From assembly GCF_017355985.1 (NCBI RefSeq), contig NZ_JAFIQU010000011.1, forward strand, positions 124,001 to 188,000: 64,000 nt of DNA, read 5' to 3'. Shown here one piece after another: positions 41,566-50,444 of this stretch (the first letter of the stretch is position 1; every line of letters begins with the position of its first letter). This stretch comes from Arenibaculum pallidiluteum (GTDB lineage: Bacteria > Pseudomonadota > Alphaproteobacteria > Azospirillales > Azospirillaceae). The translations under genes were made by a program, and so were the position numbers. A model generated the notes under the pieces. It searched no databases. It saw only the letters and a program-made list of their open reading frames with translations, and was not told the DNA's origin.

Positions 41566-42365
41566 GCCAGCTGCTGCTGCGCAACCACGCCCCCGATGCC
41601 GCGGGGCTCGTGCACCGGGTGACGCCGGAGACCGCGGGCTGGACCTATGTCGGGTTCGAGCTCCACCGCCTGGAACGCGGCCAGACGGTGGCTCATGCGG
41701 GCGACGGGCGTGAGACCTGCCTGGTGCTGGTAGGCGGCCGGGCGGCCATCGCCGCCGGCGACCTCCGCTGGGACGACGTCGGCGAGCGCATGGGGCCCTT
41801 CGAGGGCAGGAAGCCGCATTCCGTCTACGTGCCCGCCGGGGCGCCCTGGCGGGTCGAGGCCAGGACGCCGGTCGAGCTGGCGGTCTGCACCGCGCCGGGC
41901 CTCGGCGGCGGGCTGCCGCCGCGCCTGATCGCGCCGGATGACGTGCCCTATATTCGCCGCGGCGAGGGCACGAATACGCGTCACGTCCACGACATCCTGT
42001 CCCAGACCGCTCCTGCCGACAGCCTGCTGGTTGTCGAAGTCATCACGCCCGCCGGAAACTGGTCGAGCTATCCCCCGCACAAGCACGATGTCGATGCGAT
42101 CCCCGAGGAATCCCAGCTGGAGGAGACCTACTACCACCGCATCGACCCCCCGCAGGGCTTTGCCTTCCAGCGCGTCTACACGGACGACCGCTCGCTGGAC
42201 GAGACCATGACGGTGCAGGACGGCGACGTAGTGCTGGTGCCGCGCGGCTATCATCCCGTCGGCGCCGCCCACGGCTACCAGCTCTACTATCTCAACGTGA
42301 TGGCGGGCCCGCGCCGCGCCTGGCATTTCCGCACGGCGGCCGAGCACGCCTGGATGCTGCGCTGA
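41562..42365 (+). CDS. iolB: 5-deoxy-glucuronate isomerase
   Basis: 267-residue bicupin isomerase converting 5-deoxy-glucuronate to 5-dehydro-2-deoxygluconate, the substrate of IolC. The key cupin block is SSYPPHKHDVDAIPEESQLE with EETYYHRIDPPQGFAFQRVY, containing metal-binding His and Glu. The ATG overlaps the iolE stop (ATGA). It is the last gene of iolCDEB; a small hairpin follows. Confidence 0.97.
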   Translation: MSQLLLRNHAPDAAGLVHRVTPETAGWTYVGFELHRLERGQTVAHAGDGRETCLVLVGGRAAIAAGDLRWDDVGERMGPFEGRKPHSVYVPAGAPWRVEARTPVELAVCTAPGLGGGLPPRLIAPDDVPYIRRGEGTNTRHVHDILSQTAPADSLLVVEVITPAGNWSSYPPHKHDVDAIPEESQLEETYYHRIDPPQGFAFQRVYTDDRSLDETMTVQDGDVVLVPRGYHPVGAAHGYQLYYLNVMAGPRRAWHFRTAAEHAWMLR

Positions 42366-42374
42366 ACCGTTGCC

Positions 42375-42393
42375 CGCCGCCGGGAGGGCGGCG
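42375..42393. terminator. short hairpin after iolB
   Basis: CGCCGCC-GGGAG-GGCGGCG lies ten bases after the iolB stop, between converging genes, and is a plausible terminator for the iol operon. Confidence 0.5.
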
Positions 42394-42396
42394 CCC

Positions 42397-42909
42397 CTAT
42401 AGCGCGGCCAGCGGCGTGAAGGTGAGCTGGAGCGCCCCATTGGGCGACAGATGTCCGGGATGGGTGCTGCCTGTGTCGTAGACCGTCATGCCGAGGATCA
42501 TGTCGGTGCGCGCACCGTCGCTCGCAAGCGGCAGCACGATCCGCTCGCCGGGCACCGGGCGGTCGATGTTCAGGTAGACCGCGCCGAGTCCGTGGCCGAT
42601 GGCGGGCTCGTCGACGACGCGCAGGTAGCGCGCGAGGACGGGAGGAAACGCCGCCGCGGGCAGCAGATCGCTGAGCCGCACCCGCGCGACGCTCCGGCCA
42701 TGCGCCTCGTTGATCGCCTCGCCCGCCAAGCGGTAGCGAAAATCCCTCTCCTCGGGGAGATAGTCGCAGAGCCAGACATGGCGCAGCGCCCAGGGGATGT
42801 CCGCGGGATCAATAGCAGCGCGGCGCCGTTGCGTCGCGCCAGCCAATAGGGCCGCGAGGTCGCGCACGCGCGGGTCCCGCAGGTGGTCGAGGGCGGCGGG
42901 AAGGGACAT
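42397..42909 (-). CDS. PAS domain protein (PAS_5 type)
   Basis: 170-residue stand-alone PAS-like protein of the alphaproteobacterial PAS_5 (formerly DUF1457) type. Recognisable parts are LCDYLPEERDFRYRLAGEAI, GRSVARVRLSDLLPA and ERIVLPLASDGARTDMILGM. No kinase, cyclase or HTH domain is attached, so it probably senses a ligand and signals through a partner. ATG at 42909 begins at MSLPAALDHLRDPR, the usual start. Confidence 0.85.
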   Translation of the reverse strand: MSLPAALDHLRDPRVRDLAALLAGATQRRRAAIDPADIPWALRHVWLCDYLPEERDFRYRLAGEAINEAHGRSVARVRLSDLLPAAAFPPVLARYLRVVDEPAIGHGLGAVYLNIDRPVPGERIVLPLASDGARTDMILGMTVYDTGSTHPGHLSPNGALQLTFTPLAAL

Positions 42910-43089
42910 GGGCTGGGGTCGGGTCTTCCCGTCTCGGGTCGCGCCTGGGCAGCCGGGAGGTGAGGCTGTTGCCGCAAGGTAGCATGGCCCTGCGATCGGG
43001 CGGGCCTGTGATTGTGCCGCCGTATCCGCGGGCCGAACCGGAGGGCCATCCCGCCTGTTGCAGGGGTGGGACACAGAGGGAGACGGACC

Positions 43090-43902
43090 ATGCGCAGGGA
43101 TCTGGCCTTATCCATCATGGCGCTGGGCCTGGCGGCGGCCACGCCGGCGCAGGCACAGGACGCGCGGGCCTGCACGAACGAGGTCCAGCGCCTGTCCACG
43201 GCCTTCCTGGCCCCTGGCAAGGGGCTGCGGCCGCAGGGAGGGGGCGAGCAGCCGGCCGCGACCACCGACGTGCCCTCGCCCAGCGCCACGTCCGAGGCAC
43301 GGGAAATCGCCCGCTCCGGCGGCGAGATCTCGACCTCCCCCACGGGCGACAGGACGCGCCATGGGGACAGGCGCGGGACCGAGCCCCGGCCCGCCGCGGG
43401 GCCGCCCGAGCACCAACCGGGCGCGCGCAAGGGCACGAGCTTTACGGAAGAGGACCGCCGGCGCATCGAGGAGGCCGTGCGCGAGGCGCGCGCTGCCGGC
43501 GAGCGCGGCGACGGTGCCGGCTGCGTGCGCAGGCTCGCCGAGGCGCGGCAGATGATCCGCCAGGCCGGGATCGGCTCGGGGCGGGGCGGGATGGCGTTGG
43601 GCGGCGGCTCCGGCGGGCAGGCGACCGGAACGCCCGGTGCGGTGCAGAGCGCGCCGGGCGGGCTCGCAGGCACCTCGGGCAGTCGTTCCGGCGCCGCGAC
43701 CGGTGCCACCCAGACGCCCGGCGTCGCCGCCGGACCCGCGGGCACGCCCGGCGCCGCCGCGGGAGGAAGTCTCGGCGGCGGGAGCATGGGGTCGACCTCC
43801 GGAGGCTCCATGGGCGGCGCCGCCGGCGGGGGCGCCGCCGGAGGCGGGACTTCGGGCAGCTCCTCCGGCGGCTCCTCGGGTGGTGGGGGCGGCTCCCAGT
43901 GA
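43090..43902 (+). CDS. exported Gly/Ser/Ala-rich hypothetical protein
   Basis: 270-residue secreted protein. MRRDLALSIMALGLAAATPA ends in a signal-peptidase site near QAQDA (residue 23). A central helical segment (TEEDRRRIEEAVREARAAGE, then CVRRLAEARQMIRQAGIG) resembles small periplasmic helical modules with two cysteines, while residues about 160-270 are low complexity (GGAAGGGAAGGGTSG and similar). Function unknown. The repeats are coding low complexity, not mobile DNA. Confidence 0.7.
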   Translation: MRRDLALSIMALGLAAATPAQAQDARACTNEVQRLSTAFLAPGKGLRPQGGGEQPAATTDVPSPSATSEAREIARSGGEISTSPTGDRTRHGDRRGTEPRPAAGPPEHQPGARKGTSFTEEDRRRIEEAVREARAAGERGDGAGCVRRLAEARQMIRQAGIGSGRGGMALGGGSGGQATGTPGAVQSAPGGLAGTSGSRSGAATGATQTPGVAAGPAGTPGAAAGGSLGGGSMGSTSGGSMGGAAGGGAAGGGTSGSSSGGSSGGGGGSQ

Positions 43903-44013
43903 CTATGCGCGCCGATGCCCCCGAGCAGCGTCCAAGGCGGGCAGTGACGGCAAAGGCGCGGACCGCTATCTGGCGGTGTTGATGGGTTCCAACCACCAGT
44001 GGGAGAAAGGCCA

Positions 44014-44745
44014 ATGGCCGCCAAGCGCGTCCTGATCATCACCACCTCGCATGCGGAGATGGGCTCCAGCGGAAAGCGGACCGGCCTGTGGCTCGAGGAG
44101 CTCTCGACGCCCTATTACGCCCTGAAGGACGCGGGGCTCGACGTCACGCTGGCCTCGATCGCCGGGGGCGAGATCCCCTTCGACCCCGCCAGCCTTCCCG
44201 CGCCGGCCGCCAAGCCCGGCGAGGAGCCCGCGGGCGGGCAGGAGGTCCCGGAATCCGTGCGCCGGTTCCTCGCGGACGAGGACGCCATGCGGCTGGCCCG
44301 GACCTCGGCCTCGATCCACCAGCTCGCGGGGCTCGGCTTCGATGCGCTGTTCATGCCGGGCGGCCACGGCACGATGTGGGACTATCCCGGCAACGAGAAG
44401 CTTGCCGAGATGATCGTCACAGCGGACGAGGAGGGCAAGGTGGTGGCCGCCGTCTGCCATGGCCCTGCCTGCCTGACCGGCGTCACCATGCGGGGCGGCC
44501 GCCCACTGGTCGAGGGGCGCCGGGTCACGGCCTTCACCGATGCGGAGGAGGAGGCCGTGGGCCTCTCCAAGGTCGTGCCGTTCCTGCTGGAGAGCCGGCT
44601 GCGCGACCTCGGCGCCCGCTTCGAGAGCACGGGGCCGTGGCAGCCCTTCGCGGTGCGCGACGGACGGCTGGTGACCGGGCAGAACCCCCAATCCTCCGAA
44701 CTCGTGGCCCGCCATGTGATCGAGGCGCTGCGCGAGCAGGACTGA
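44014..44745 (+). CDS. DJ-1/PfpI family protein (Hsp31-like)
   Basis: 243-residue type 1 glutamine amidotransferase-like protein. The nucleophile elbow is VAAVCHGPACLTGV and an acidic residue in MPGGHGTMWDYPGNEKLAEM matches Hsp31/HchA-type glyoxalase III or deglycase. The insertion GEEPAGGQEVPESVRRFLAD resembles Hsp31-like proteins. The ATG at 44014 follows GGGAGAAAGG. Likely role: removal of methylglyoxal-type damage, or a chaperone function. Confidence 0.9.
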   Translation: MAAKRVLIITTSHAEMGSSGKRTGLWLEELSTPYYALKDAGLDVTLASIAGGEIPFDPASLPAPAAKPGEEPAGGQEVPESVRRFLADEDAMRLARTSASIHQLAGLGFDALFMPGGHGTMWDYPGNEKLAEMIVTADEEGKVVAAVCHGPACLTGVTMRGGRPLVEGRRVTAFTDAEEEAVGLSKVVPFLLESRLRDLGARFESTGPWQPFAVRDGRLVTGQNPQSSELVARHVIEALREQD

Positions 44746-44768
44746 CGCCCCGCTCCGCGCCGTGCGGC

Positions 44769-45326
44769 TCAGGCCGCGTCGTGGGCCCGGCCGTCGCGCA
44801 GCAGGCGGATCGCCTCTGCCGCCTCGGCCGGGTCGGCGAGGCCGGGCACCAGGATCTCCTCGCCGTTGCGCAGGCGCAGGCGCAGGTGTCCCGCGGCCGG
44901 GCGGGAGGCGCCCCGGGCTTGCGCCGGGCCGGCCGGCAGGCCCTGCAGCGTCAGCGTCTCCGCCTCGACGACGTCACCGAGGTGCAGACGGCGGCCGCGC
45001 GCCAGCAGTCCCAGACGCAGGTGGAGCGTGCTGTCGGTGAGCTCGAAGCGGAACAGCCTGTCCTGCAGCAGCGCCATGGCCGCATTGGCAAGCACCGAGA
45101 CGATGAACAGGTCCGGTGCGAAGAAGACCAGCGGGGAAAGCAGCAGGGCGATCATTGCCACGCCCGACCAGGCCAGGCGGCTGTCGCGCAGCGCATAGAA
45201 GCGCACGGGCTCGTCGGCGGGCGGCTCGGTTGTTTGCCGCGGCGGCGGCTTCGTGGATGTGCGGCCCCAGGGCGCGGGATCGCGCTCGGTGCCGGATTCA
45301 GGGTTCTCGAAGGGGAGTTTGTCCAT
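44769..45326 (-). CDS. DUF2244-like membrane protein
   Basis: 185-residue protein with a Pro-rich cytoplasmic N-terminus, two adjacent transmembrane helices (about 53-90; WSGVAMIALLLSPLVFFAPD, LFIVSVLANAAMALLQDRLF) and a C-terminal beta-rich part (HLRLGLLARGRRLHLGDVVE, RLRLRNGEEILVPGLADPAE) reminiscent of bacterial PH-like/DUF2244 proteins. Function unknown. ATG at 45326. Confidence 0.7.
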   Translation of the reverse strand: MDKLPFENPESGTERDPAPWGRTSTKPPPRQTTEPPADEPVRFYALRDSRLAWSGVAMIALLLSPLVFFAPDLFIVSVLANAAMALLQDRLFRFELTDSTLHLRLGLLARGRRLHLGDVVEAETLTLQGLPAGPAQARGASRPAAGHLRLRLRNGEEILVPGLADPAEAAEAIRLLRDGRAHDAA

Positions 45327-45451
45327 TTTCCGGGCTCGTCGAGAGTTGGGATTCTCGGCGGCTCCGACATCGCGCCGCGTCCTGCGGTCGCCAGAGGGGC
45401 CCGGAGCCATGCACTGCAGATGAGGTCGCGTCCCCCTTCCTGCAAGGGGAG

Positions 45452-45495
45452 CCTGCCCCGACGCCCGGGCACCGCCGCCCCGGCATCGGGGCAGG
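45452..45495 (-). terminator. hairpin downstream of the GreA/B-like gene
   Basis: Perfect 10-bp arms CCTGCCCCGA (45452-45461) and TCGGGGCAGG (45486-45495) begin nine bases after the stop of the Gre-like gene on the minus strand, a natural place for a terminator. Confidence 0.5.
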
Positions 45496-45503
45496 ATTCG
45501 GGC

Positions 45504-46004
45504 TCAAGGCGCCGCGGGCTGCTCGACCGCGACCACCGTCAATTCGAGCGTGCCGCCTTGGCGGGCCCAGGAGACGGGGTCGCCGGGCCGCGCGCCCAGC
45601 AGAGCCTGTCCCAGCGGCGAGCGCCAGCTTATCCGGCCTGCGGCAGGGTCGGCTTCCTCGCCGCCTACCAGGGTGAAGCGCCAGCGCCGGCCCGTCTCGT
45701 CCTCCAACACCAGGACGGAGCCGAACCCGGCCTCGTCGGGATCGTGCGGCGGCTCGTCGGCGACGACGGCTGCGTCGATCCGGGCCCGCAGGAGCCCGGC
45801 CCGCCGCCGCGCCTGCGAAAGCTCGAGCCGATCCTCCGGCGCGTCGCTGTCGCGCAGGCGCTGCACCGCTTCCTCCTGGGTGCGCAGCTCATCCCGCCAA
45901 GTCTGCAGCGTGGCTGGCGTCACTCGGATCGGACCGGTGGGGGCGGCTGGGTGGGACCGGTCCTCCTCCTCGCCGTCGCTTTCCCTGACGAAGGCTCGGC
46001 TCAT
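45504..46004 (-). CDS. GreA/GreB-like elongation factor
   Basis: 166-residue protein with the Gre layout: a helical N-terminal coiled coil (LQTWRDELRTQEEAVQRLRD, ARRRAGLLRARIDAAVV) and a C-terminal FKBP-like domain (SVLVLEDETGRRWRFTLVGG, then GRISWRSPLGQALLGARPGD). Gre factors rescue backtracked RNA polymerase; the acidic tip residues of the coiled coil are less evident here than in GreA, so it may be a Gre-fold regulator that competes rather than cleaves. Single gene, minus strand. Confidence 0.82.
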   Translation of the reverse strand: MSRAFVRESDGEEEDRSHPAAPTGPIRVTPATLQTWRDELRTQEEAVQRLRDSDAPEDRLELSQARRRAGLLRARIDAAVVADEPPHDPDEAGFGSVLVLEDETGRRWRFTLVGGEEADPAAGRISWRSPLGQALLGARPGDPVSWARQGGTLELTVVAVEQPAAP

Positions 46005-46115
46005 GGTTTGGCACTGCGCCTGCCCGGCGCAGCCTCCCGCTCTTGATGGCGCTACCAGGATAACATCGGTCCCTTGCCTTCGGCAGCGTGGCCCCGCCGG
46101 TTCGGCGTGCCGGGC

Positions 46116-46469
46116 TCAGTCGGCGAGCGCGATGGCCTGGGCGAGCTGCGCCTGCTCGAAGGGCTTGGCGATGAACCCGAACGGGCGGATCGCCGCCGTC
46201 TCACCGACCAGCGCGCTGTCGACCGCGCCGCTCATGATGAACGAGCGGACGCCGTGACGCTCGAAGGCTGTGGACGCCACGGCGATGCCGTTTCCGCCGC
46301 GCCCGAGGTTCACGTCGACCAGAAGGGCGTCGGGACGGCTGCTGCCGAGCAGGTCGAGCGCCTCGGCGGCCGTGCCGACGACGGCGCAGACCTCGTGGCC
46401 GAGATCCTCGATCATCTCGGAGAGCACCTCTGCCAAGATCGCCTCGTCCTCGACCACCAGGATCCGCAT
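46116..46469 (-). CDS. single-domain response regulator
   Basis: 117-residue receiver-only protein. Acidic pocket ED (residues 7-8), phospho-acceptor Asp52 in LLVDVNLG, Ser80 and Lys102 in FIAKPF complete the CheY-type active site. With no output domain it probably works by phosphotransfer or protein contact (as in alphaproteobacterial general stress or chemotaxis pathways). ATG at 46469. Confidence 0.9.
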   Translation of the reverse strand: MRILVVEDEAILAEVLSEMIEDLGHEVCAVVGTAAEALDLLGSSRPDALLVDVNLGRGGNGIAVASTAFERHGVRSFIMSGAVDSALVGETAAIRPFGFIAKPFEQAQLAQAIALAD

Positions 46470-46872
46470 TCCCGTCCCTTCCCGCTCGGCCGCCGTCCCG
46501 GCGCTCGTGATGCTGCGCGGCGGGGAATCGTATACCGGGCGGCGGCGCCCTGTCAGCGCCGTCGGCAAAGGGGCGCAACGCCCCAGGCGCGGGCAATGCC
46601 GTGCCCGGCGCCGTCGGATCCGGCATCGATTCTGCGGAAACAACCATGCGCGCCGCTGAACTAAAAATACCGACAATATTTTCATATTTCATGAATAGCT
46701 TGGTATGAGGCGCATTGTTACTGCGATGTTACAGAATATAGCCCAAAGGAATTGCCCGTTGCCGTTCGCTTGTGTACTGAGCGCCAAAGACGCTACCGCA
46801 ATGGCAACCGGAGAATTCCGCCGGATAGATGTTAAGATCCCATCCTGCCAAATGAACGTGGGGAGGAGTTCA
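46470..46872. other. 403-base divergent gap with an AT-rich stretch
   Basis: Between the receiver gene and the peroxidase gene. From about 46660 to 46760 composition drops clearly below the GC-rich surroundings (for example TACCGACAATATTTTCATAT), which suggests promoter DNA for the peroxidase or an edge of transferred DNA. No gene was found here; an in-frame extension of the peroxidase frame upstream to 46705 shows no homology. Confidence 0.5.
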
Positions 46873-48477
46873 ATGGTTCCGAAAGGCGAGGAAGGATCAC
46901 ACGGGCACGCGGCGCGGCTGCACAACATTCCGCCGCTCGGCGTCTCCTTCGAGCCCGGCCGGTTCGGCCGCATGGTCCCGGAGCTTGCGACGCCCCTGGT
47001 CCCGCCCGACGAACACCTGGCGGAGCTGGGCCTGGCCATGGAGGATGCCGGTGGCGGCGCCTCGGGCGACAACAAGAACATCCCAGCCGCCTTCACCTAT
47101 CTCGGGCAGTTCATCGACCACGACATCACGCTCGACACGACGACCCTGACCGAGATCTCCCAGGATCCGAAGGGCGAGGTGAACTTCCGCACGCCGCGGC
47201 TCGATCTCGACAGCGTCTATGGCCTCGGGCCCAGGGTGCAGCCCTCGCTCTACGACCGCAACAGCCCTGGCCGCGCGAAGCTTCTGCTCGGGGTGACCTC
47301 GCTCGGACGCAACGCCGAGGTGAAAGCGGGGCTGGAGCATGACCTGCCGCGCAACCGGCAGGGCTTCGCGATCATCGGCGACGAGCGGAACGACGAGAAC
47401 CTCCTGGTCGCCCAGGTCCACCTAGCCTTCATGCGCTTCCACAACGCCATGGTCGACCGCCTTCAGGGCACCGTTTCCGACCTGGATCTGTTCGAGGCCG
47501 CCCGTACCGCGGTGGTCCACCACTACCAGGCCATGGTGATCCGCGACTTCCTGGCCAAGATCTGTGATCCCAATGCGGTCGCCCTGGCCATCGAAAAGCG
47601 CCGCTTCTTCCGGTTCGAGTATTTCAGCCGCTACGGCGCGCCGTACATGCCCGTCGAGTTCTCGGGCGCGGCTTACCGGCTCGGCCATTCCATGGTGCGG
47701 GAGCGGTACAGTCACAACCGCTTCTTCAACAGGGCGAGCGGCATCAACAGCTTCAACTTCTTCTTCCTGTTCACGGCCAAGTCCGGGATCATCGGAACCC
47801 CGAACGGCCCGCCGACCTTCCCCAGCGACTGGATCATCGACTGGCGCCGCTATCTCGACTTCAAGACCAAGGACAAGACCGGCGACTTCGCCCTGAACCT
47901 GAGCCGGAAGATAGACCCCTACCTGATCTCCCACCTGCACAGCCTGCCGGACGGGGATCTGGATAAGAAGTCGCCGGACCGCAGCCTTGCCGTCATGAAC
48001 CTGCGGCGCGGCGTGAAGCTGCAGCTTCCGGCGGCCCAGGACCTGGCGCTCTTCATGGGCGTCGAGCCGCTGGATCCCGCGGACATCGCCGCAGCCGGGC
48101 CCGACGGCGCGATCGCCGCGAAGCACGGCCTGCACGAGCGCACGCCGCTCTGGTACTACATCCTGAAGGAGGCCGAGCTGCAGCAGCGCGGCGAAAGGCT
48201 GGGCCAGCTCGGCAGCACGATCGTCGCCGAGACCTTCGTCGGTCTGCTTCAGGGCGACCCTGAGAGCATCCTGACCCGCGACCCGCACTGGCGGCTGGGC
48301 CAGCCCATGCGGATCCTGACCCTGCCCAATGCGAACCAGAGCTTCTCCTTCGCGGATCTCGTCACCATGGCTGCCGGCGGACGCACCAAGGAGCTGCTGA
48401 GCCCGGTGGACGACCCCGCGAACATCTCCGCGCCGGTGACGCAGCCGACGCCGGAGCCGGCCCCGGCCGGCGAATAA
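46873..48477 (+). CDS. animal-type haem peroxidase (peroxidasin-like)
   Basis: 534-residue member of the animal haem peroxidase family, related to bacterial peroxicins. The distal haem histidine is in GQFIDHD (His83), the arginine/glutamate block in RNDENLLVAQVH, and the proximal histidine in AYRLGHSMV (His273). These enzymes use H2O2 to oxidise halides or organics. No signal peptide is present. GGGAGGAG stands a few bases before the ATG. The gene sits alone beside an AT-rich gap and is followed by a clear terminator. A defensive or halide-oxidation role is inferred from the family. Confidence 0.93.
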   Translation: MVPKGEEGSHGHAARLHNIPPLGVSFEPGRFGRMVPELATPLVPPDEHLAELGLAMEDAGGGASGDNKNIPAAFTYLGQFIDHDITLDTTTLTEISQDPKGEVNFRTPRLDLDSVYGLGPRVQPSLYDRNSPGRAKLLLGVTSLGRNAEVKAGLEHDLPRNRQGFAIIGDERNDENLLVAQVHLAFMRFHNAMVDRLQGTVSDLDLFEAARTAVVHHYQAMVIRDFLAKICDPNAVALAIEKRRFFRFEYFSRYGAPYMPVEFSGAAYRLGHSMVRERYSHNRFFNRASGINSFNFFFLFTAKSGIIGTPNGPPTFPSDWIIDWRRYLDFKTKDKTGDFALNLSRKIDPYLISHLHSLPDGDLDKKSPDRSLAVMNLRRGVKLQLPAAQDLALFMGVEPLDPADIAAAGPDGAIAAKHGLHERTPLWYYILKEAELQQRGERLGQLGSTIVAETFVGLLQGDPESILTRDPHWRLGQPMRILTLPNANQSFSFADLVTMAAGGRTKELLSPVDDPANISAPVTQPTPEPAPAGE

Positions 48478-48504
48478 CCCTGGGTCCTGCTTCCTCCCAC
48501 CTGT

Positions 48505-48533
48505 CCCCCCGGGTCCCGCCCGGGGGGATTTTC
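48505..48533 (+). terminator. rho-independent terminator after the peroxidase gene
   Basis: Stem CCCCCCGGG (48505-48513) / CCCGGGGGG (48519-48527) with loop TCCCG is followed by ATTTTC, a short U-rich tail. Confidence 0.75.
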
Positions 48534-48608
48534 AATGCCCCGGCCCGCCCGCTCACGCGGGACACGCCCCCGGCCTGGCGTGTCATCGCCGGCCCGAACC
48601 AGGGCCGG

Positions 48609-49559
48609 CTAGGCCGGTCCCGGTGCGCAGGCGCACACAGCTCCGAACAGCCAGGCAATCCCCTCATCCATCAACGCCGGGCGCAGCGCGATGGCGCGGA
48701 GGCTGCTGCGCGCGAGAGGGACCGGCAGCGCGGCCGCGACGATGCCGAAGCGGGCCGCCTGGGCTGCGACCAGCCGCCGGGGCAGCGCGGCGATCAGGTC
48801 GGTCTCGGCGACAACGGCCAGCGCCATCATGAAATTCGGCGCCGTCAGCGCGACGCGCCGCGTGCGCCCCTGCTCGGCCAGCGCGATGTCGACGAGGCCA
48901 TGCGGGTCGCCGGTCTGGGATACGACGAGGTGGCGCATGGCGCAGAAATGGTCGAGGTTCGGGCGTTCCGCATAGGCATGCCCCGCGCGGCATGCGACCA
49001 CGAACTCCTCCTCGTAGAGCGGATGCGCGGCGAAGCGCGCCGGCACCTCGTCCAGCGGAAGGACGGCCAGGTCGATCTCACGGGATTCCAGCTCGGCCAG
49101 GGACGAATCCCACGGGCGCTCGGATGCCCTGCCCCGGACATTCGGAAGGAGCTGGCGCAGACCGAGGTCGATGCCGGGCGCGGTCCGGCCCAGCATGTCC
49201 AGCAGCCCACGCAGCAGCACCGCCGAGGCGCCGTCCGGGGCGCCGATGATGAAGCGGCGGGCTGCCGTGGCGGGATCGAAGGATTCGGCCGTCGCGACCA
49301 CGCGGCGGATGCGGGCCAGGATGTCCGCGATGGGCTCGGCCAGCTCCTGCGCGCGGGCGGTTGGCACGACGCCCTTGGGCGTTCTCAGGAACAGCGGGTC
49401 CTTGAGCAGCCTCCGTAGCCGGCCGAGCCCATGGCTGACCGCAGAGGCCGAGAGGGACAGCGCCTCCGCGGCCCGCCCGACATGGCGTTCGCGCATCACG
49501 ACCTCGAAGAGCACCAGCAGGTTCAGGTCGGCACGCGAGAGATCGATCCCGTTCAGCAT
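48609..49559 (-). CDS. LysR family transcriptional regulator
   Basis: 316-residue LysR-type regulator. The N-terminal winged HTH begins LSRADLNLLVLFEVVMRERH with GRAAEALSLSASAVSHGLGR, the recognition helix, in the NodD-like branch; the C-terminal co-inducer-binding fold follows (RRFIIGAPDGASAVLLRGLL). It is divergent from the DUF924 gene, with an inverted repeat in between, so it may control that gene or itself. Effector unknown. Confidence 0.93.
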   Translation of the reverse strand: MLNGIDLSRADLNLLVLFEVVMRERHVGRAAEALSLSASAVSHGLGRLRRLLKDPLFLRTPKGVVPTARAQELAEPIADILARIRRVVATAESFDPATAARRFIIGAPDGASAVLLRGLLDMLGRTAPGIDLGLRQLLPNVRGRASERPWDSSLAELESREIDLAVLPLDEVPARFAAHPLYEEEFVVACRAGHAYAERPNLDHFCAMRHLVVSQTGDPHGLVDIALAEQGRTRRVALTAPNFMMALAVVAETDLIAALPRRLVAAQAARFGIVAAALPVPLARSSLRAIALRPALMDEGIAWLFGAVCACAPGPA

Positions 49560-49627
49560 GTCGCTGAAATCGTATCACTGGATCGGGCGGGGCTCCAATG
49601 GCATCCCATGGTGCGTCGAGTGCTTGT

Positions 49628-49652
49628 CTTCCGATTCTGCATGATCGGGAAG
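49628..49652. promoter_or_regulatory. imperfect inverted repeat in the LysR/DUF924 gap
   Basis: CTTCCGAT and ATCGGGAAG (one extra base) are separated by eight bases in the divergent gap, where LysR operators are expected. Weak evidence, based on position and symmetry only. Confidence 0.3.
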
Positions 49653-49704
49653 AAGACTCAGCGAGACATCAAGCAACAGGAATAAGATCTGGGAGGAATC
49701 CGGA

Positions 49705-50331
49705 ATGGACCACCATGTCCTTTTCATGCCCGAGTTCGCCGCCACGCTGGCCATGACGGCGGGCGTCTGGCCGCGCCGGGGCGGGGCCGCGGCCCCGTCC
49801 GAGGCCGCGGGCGTGGTGACCTTCTGGCGCGCAGTCGGCCCCCGGCTGTGGTTCGCCAAGGATCCAGCCTTCGACCGGCGCTTCCGCGACTGCTTCCTGA
49901 CGGCCCACGAGGCCGCCGCGCGCGGCGATCTCGAAGACTGGGCGGCCAATCCCGAGGGGGCGCTGGCGCTCGCGATCCTGCTCGACCAGTTCCCGCGCAA
50001 CGCCTTTCGGGGAACGCCACGCATGTACGAGACCGACGCCCTGGCGCGCCGCATTGCCGACGCCGCCATCCGGGTCGGGCATGACCGCAGGGTGGATCCC
50101 GACATGGCGCTGTTCCTGTACCTGCCCTTCGCCCATTCCGAGGCTTCCGCCGACCAGGACCGATCGGTCGCGCTGGCGGAACGCCTGGGCGAGCCGAATC
50201 TGACCCATGCGCGGCGGCACCGGGACATCATCCGCCGCTTCGGCCGCTTCCCGCACCGCAACGTCATCCTGGGCCGCGCCATGACGGCGGAGGAGCAGCG
50301 CTATCTCGACGAGGGCGGGTTCGCGGGATGA
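49705..50331 (+). CDS. DUF924 family protein
   Basis: 208-residue all-helical protein of the DUF924 family (TPR-like fold), of unknown biochemical role. Typical elements are EAAGVVTFWRAVGPRLWFAK, ALAILLDQFPRNAFRGTPRM, LFLYLPFAHSEASADQDRSV and RRFGRFPHRNVILGR. GGGAGGAATCC precedes the ATG, which opens with about 30 non-conserved residues. Confidence 0.9.
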   Translation: MDHHVLFMPEFAATLAMTAGVWPRRGGAAAPSEAAGVVTFWRAVGPRLWFAKDPAFDRRFRDCFLTAHEAAARGDLEDWAANPEGALALAILLDQFPRNAFRGTPRMYETDALARRIADAAIRVGHDRRVDPDMALFLYLPFAHSEASADQDRSVALAERLGEPNLTHARRHRDIIRRFGRFPHRNVILGRAMTAEEQRYLDEGGFAG

Positions 50332-50444
50332 GGGCGGGCGCAACTTTGTCCTTGGCCAGCCGCAGCGCCCAGAGGCTATCGCTCGAAAGAGGTATCTCAA
50401 TCGGACAGGGCGAGGCCCTGCTCCGATAGCTGCGGAGCGGAGCC

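Noticed and set aside
43600-43900. Dense GGC/GCC repeats as a possible mobile or CRISPR-like array
   Set aside because: They encode the Gly/Ala/Ser-rich tail of one exported protein in frame; no regular spacer-repeat structure exists.
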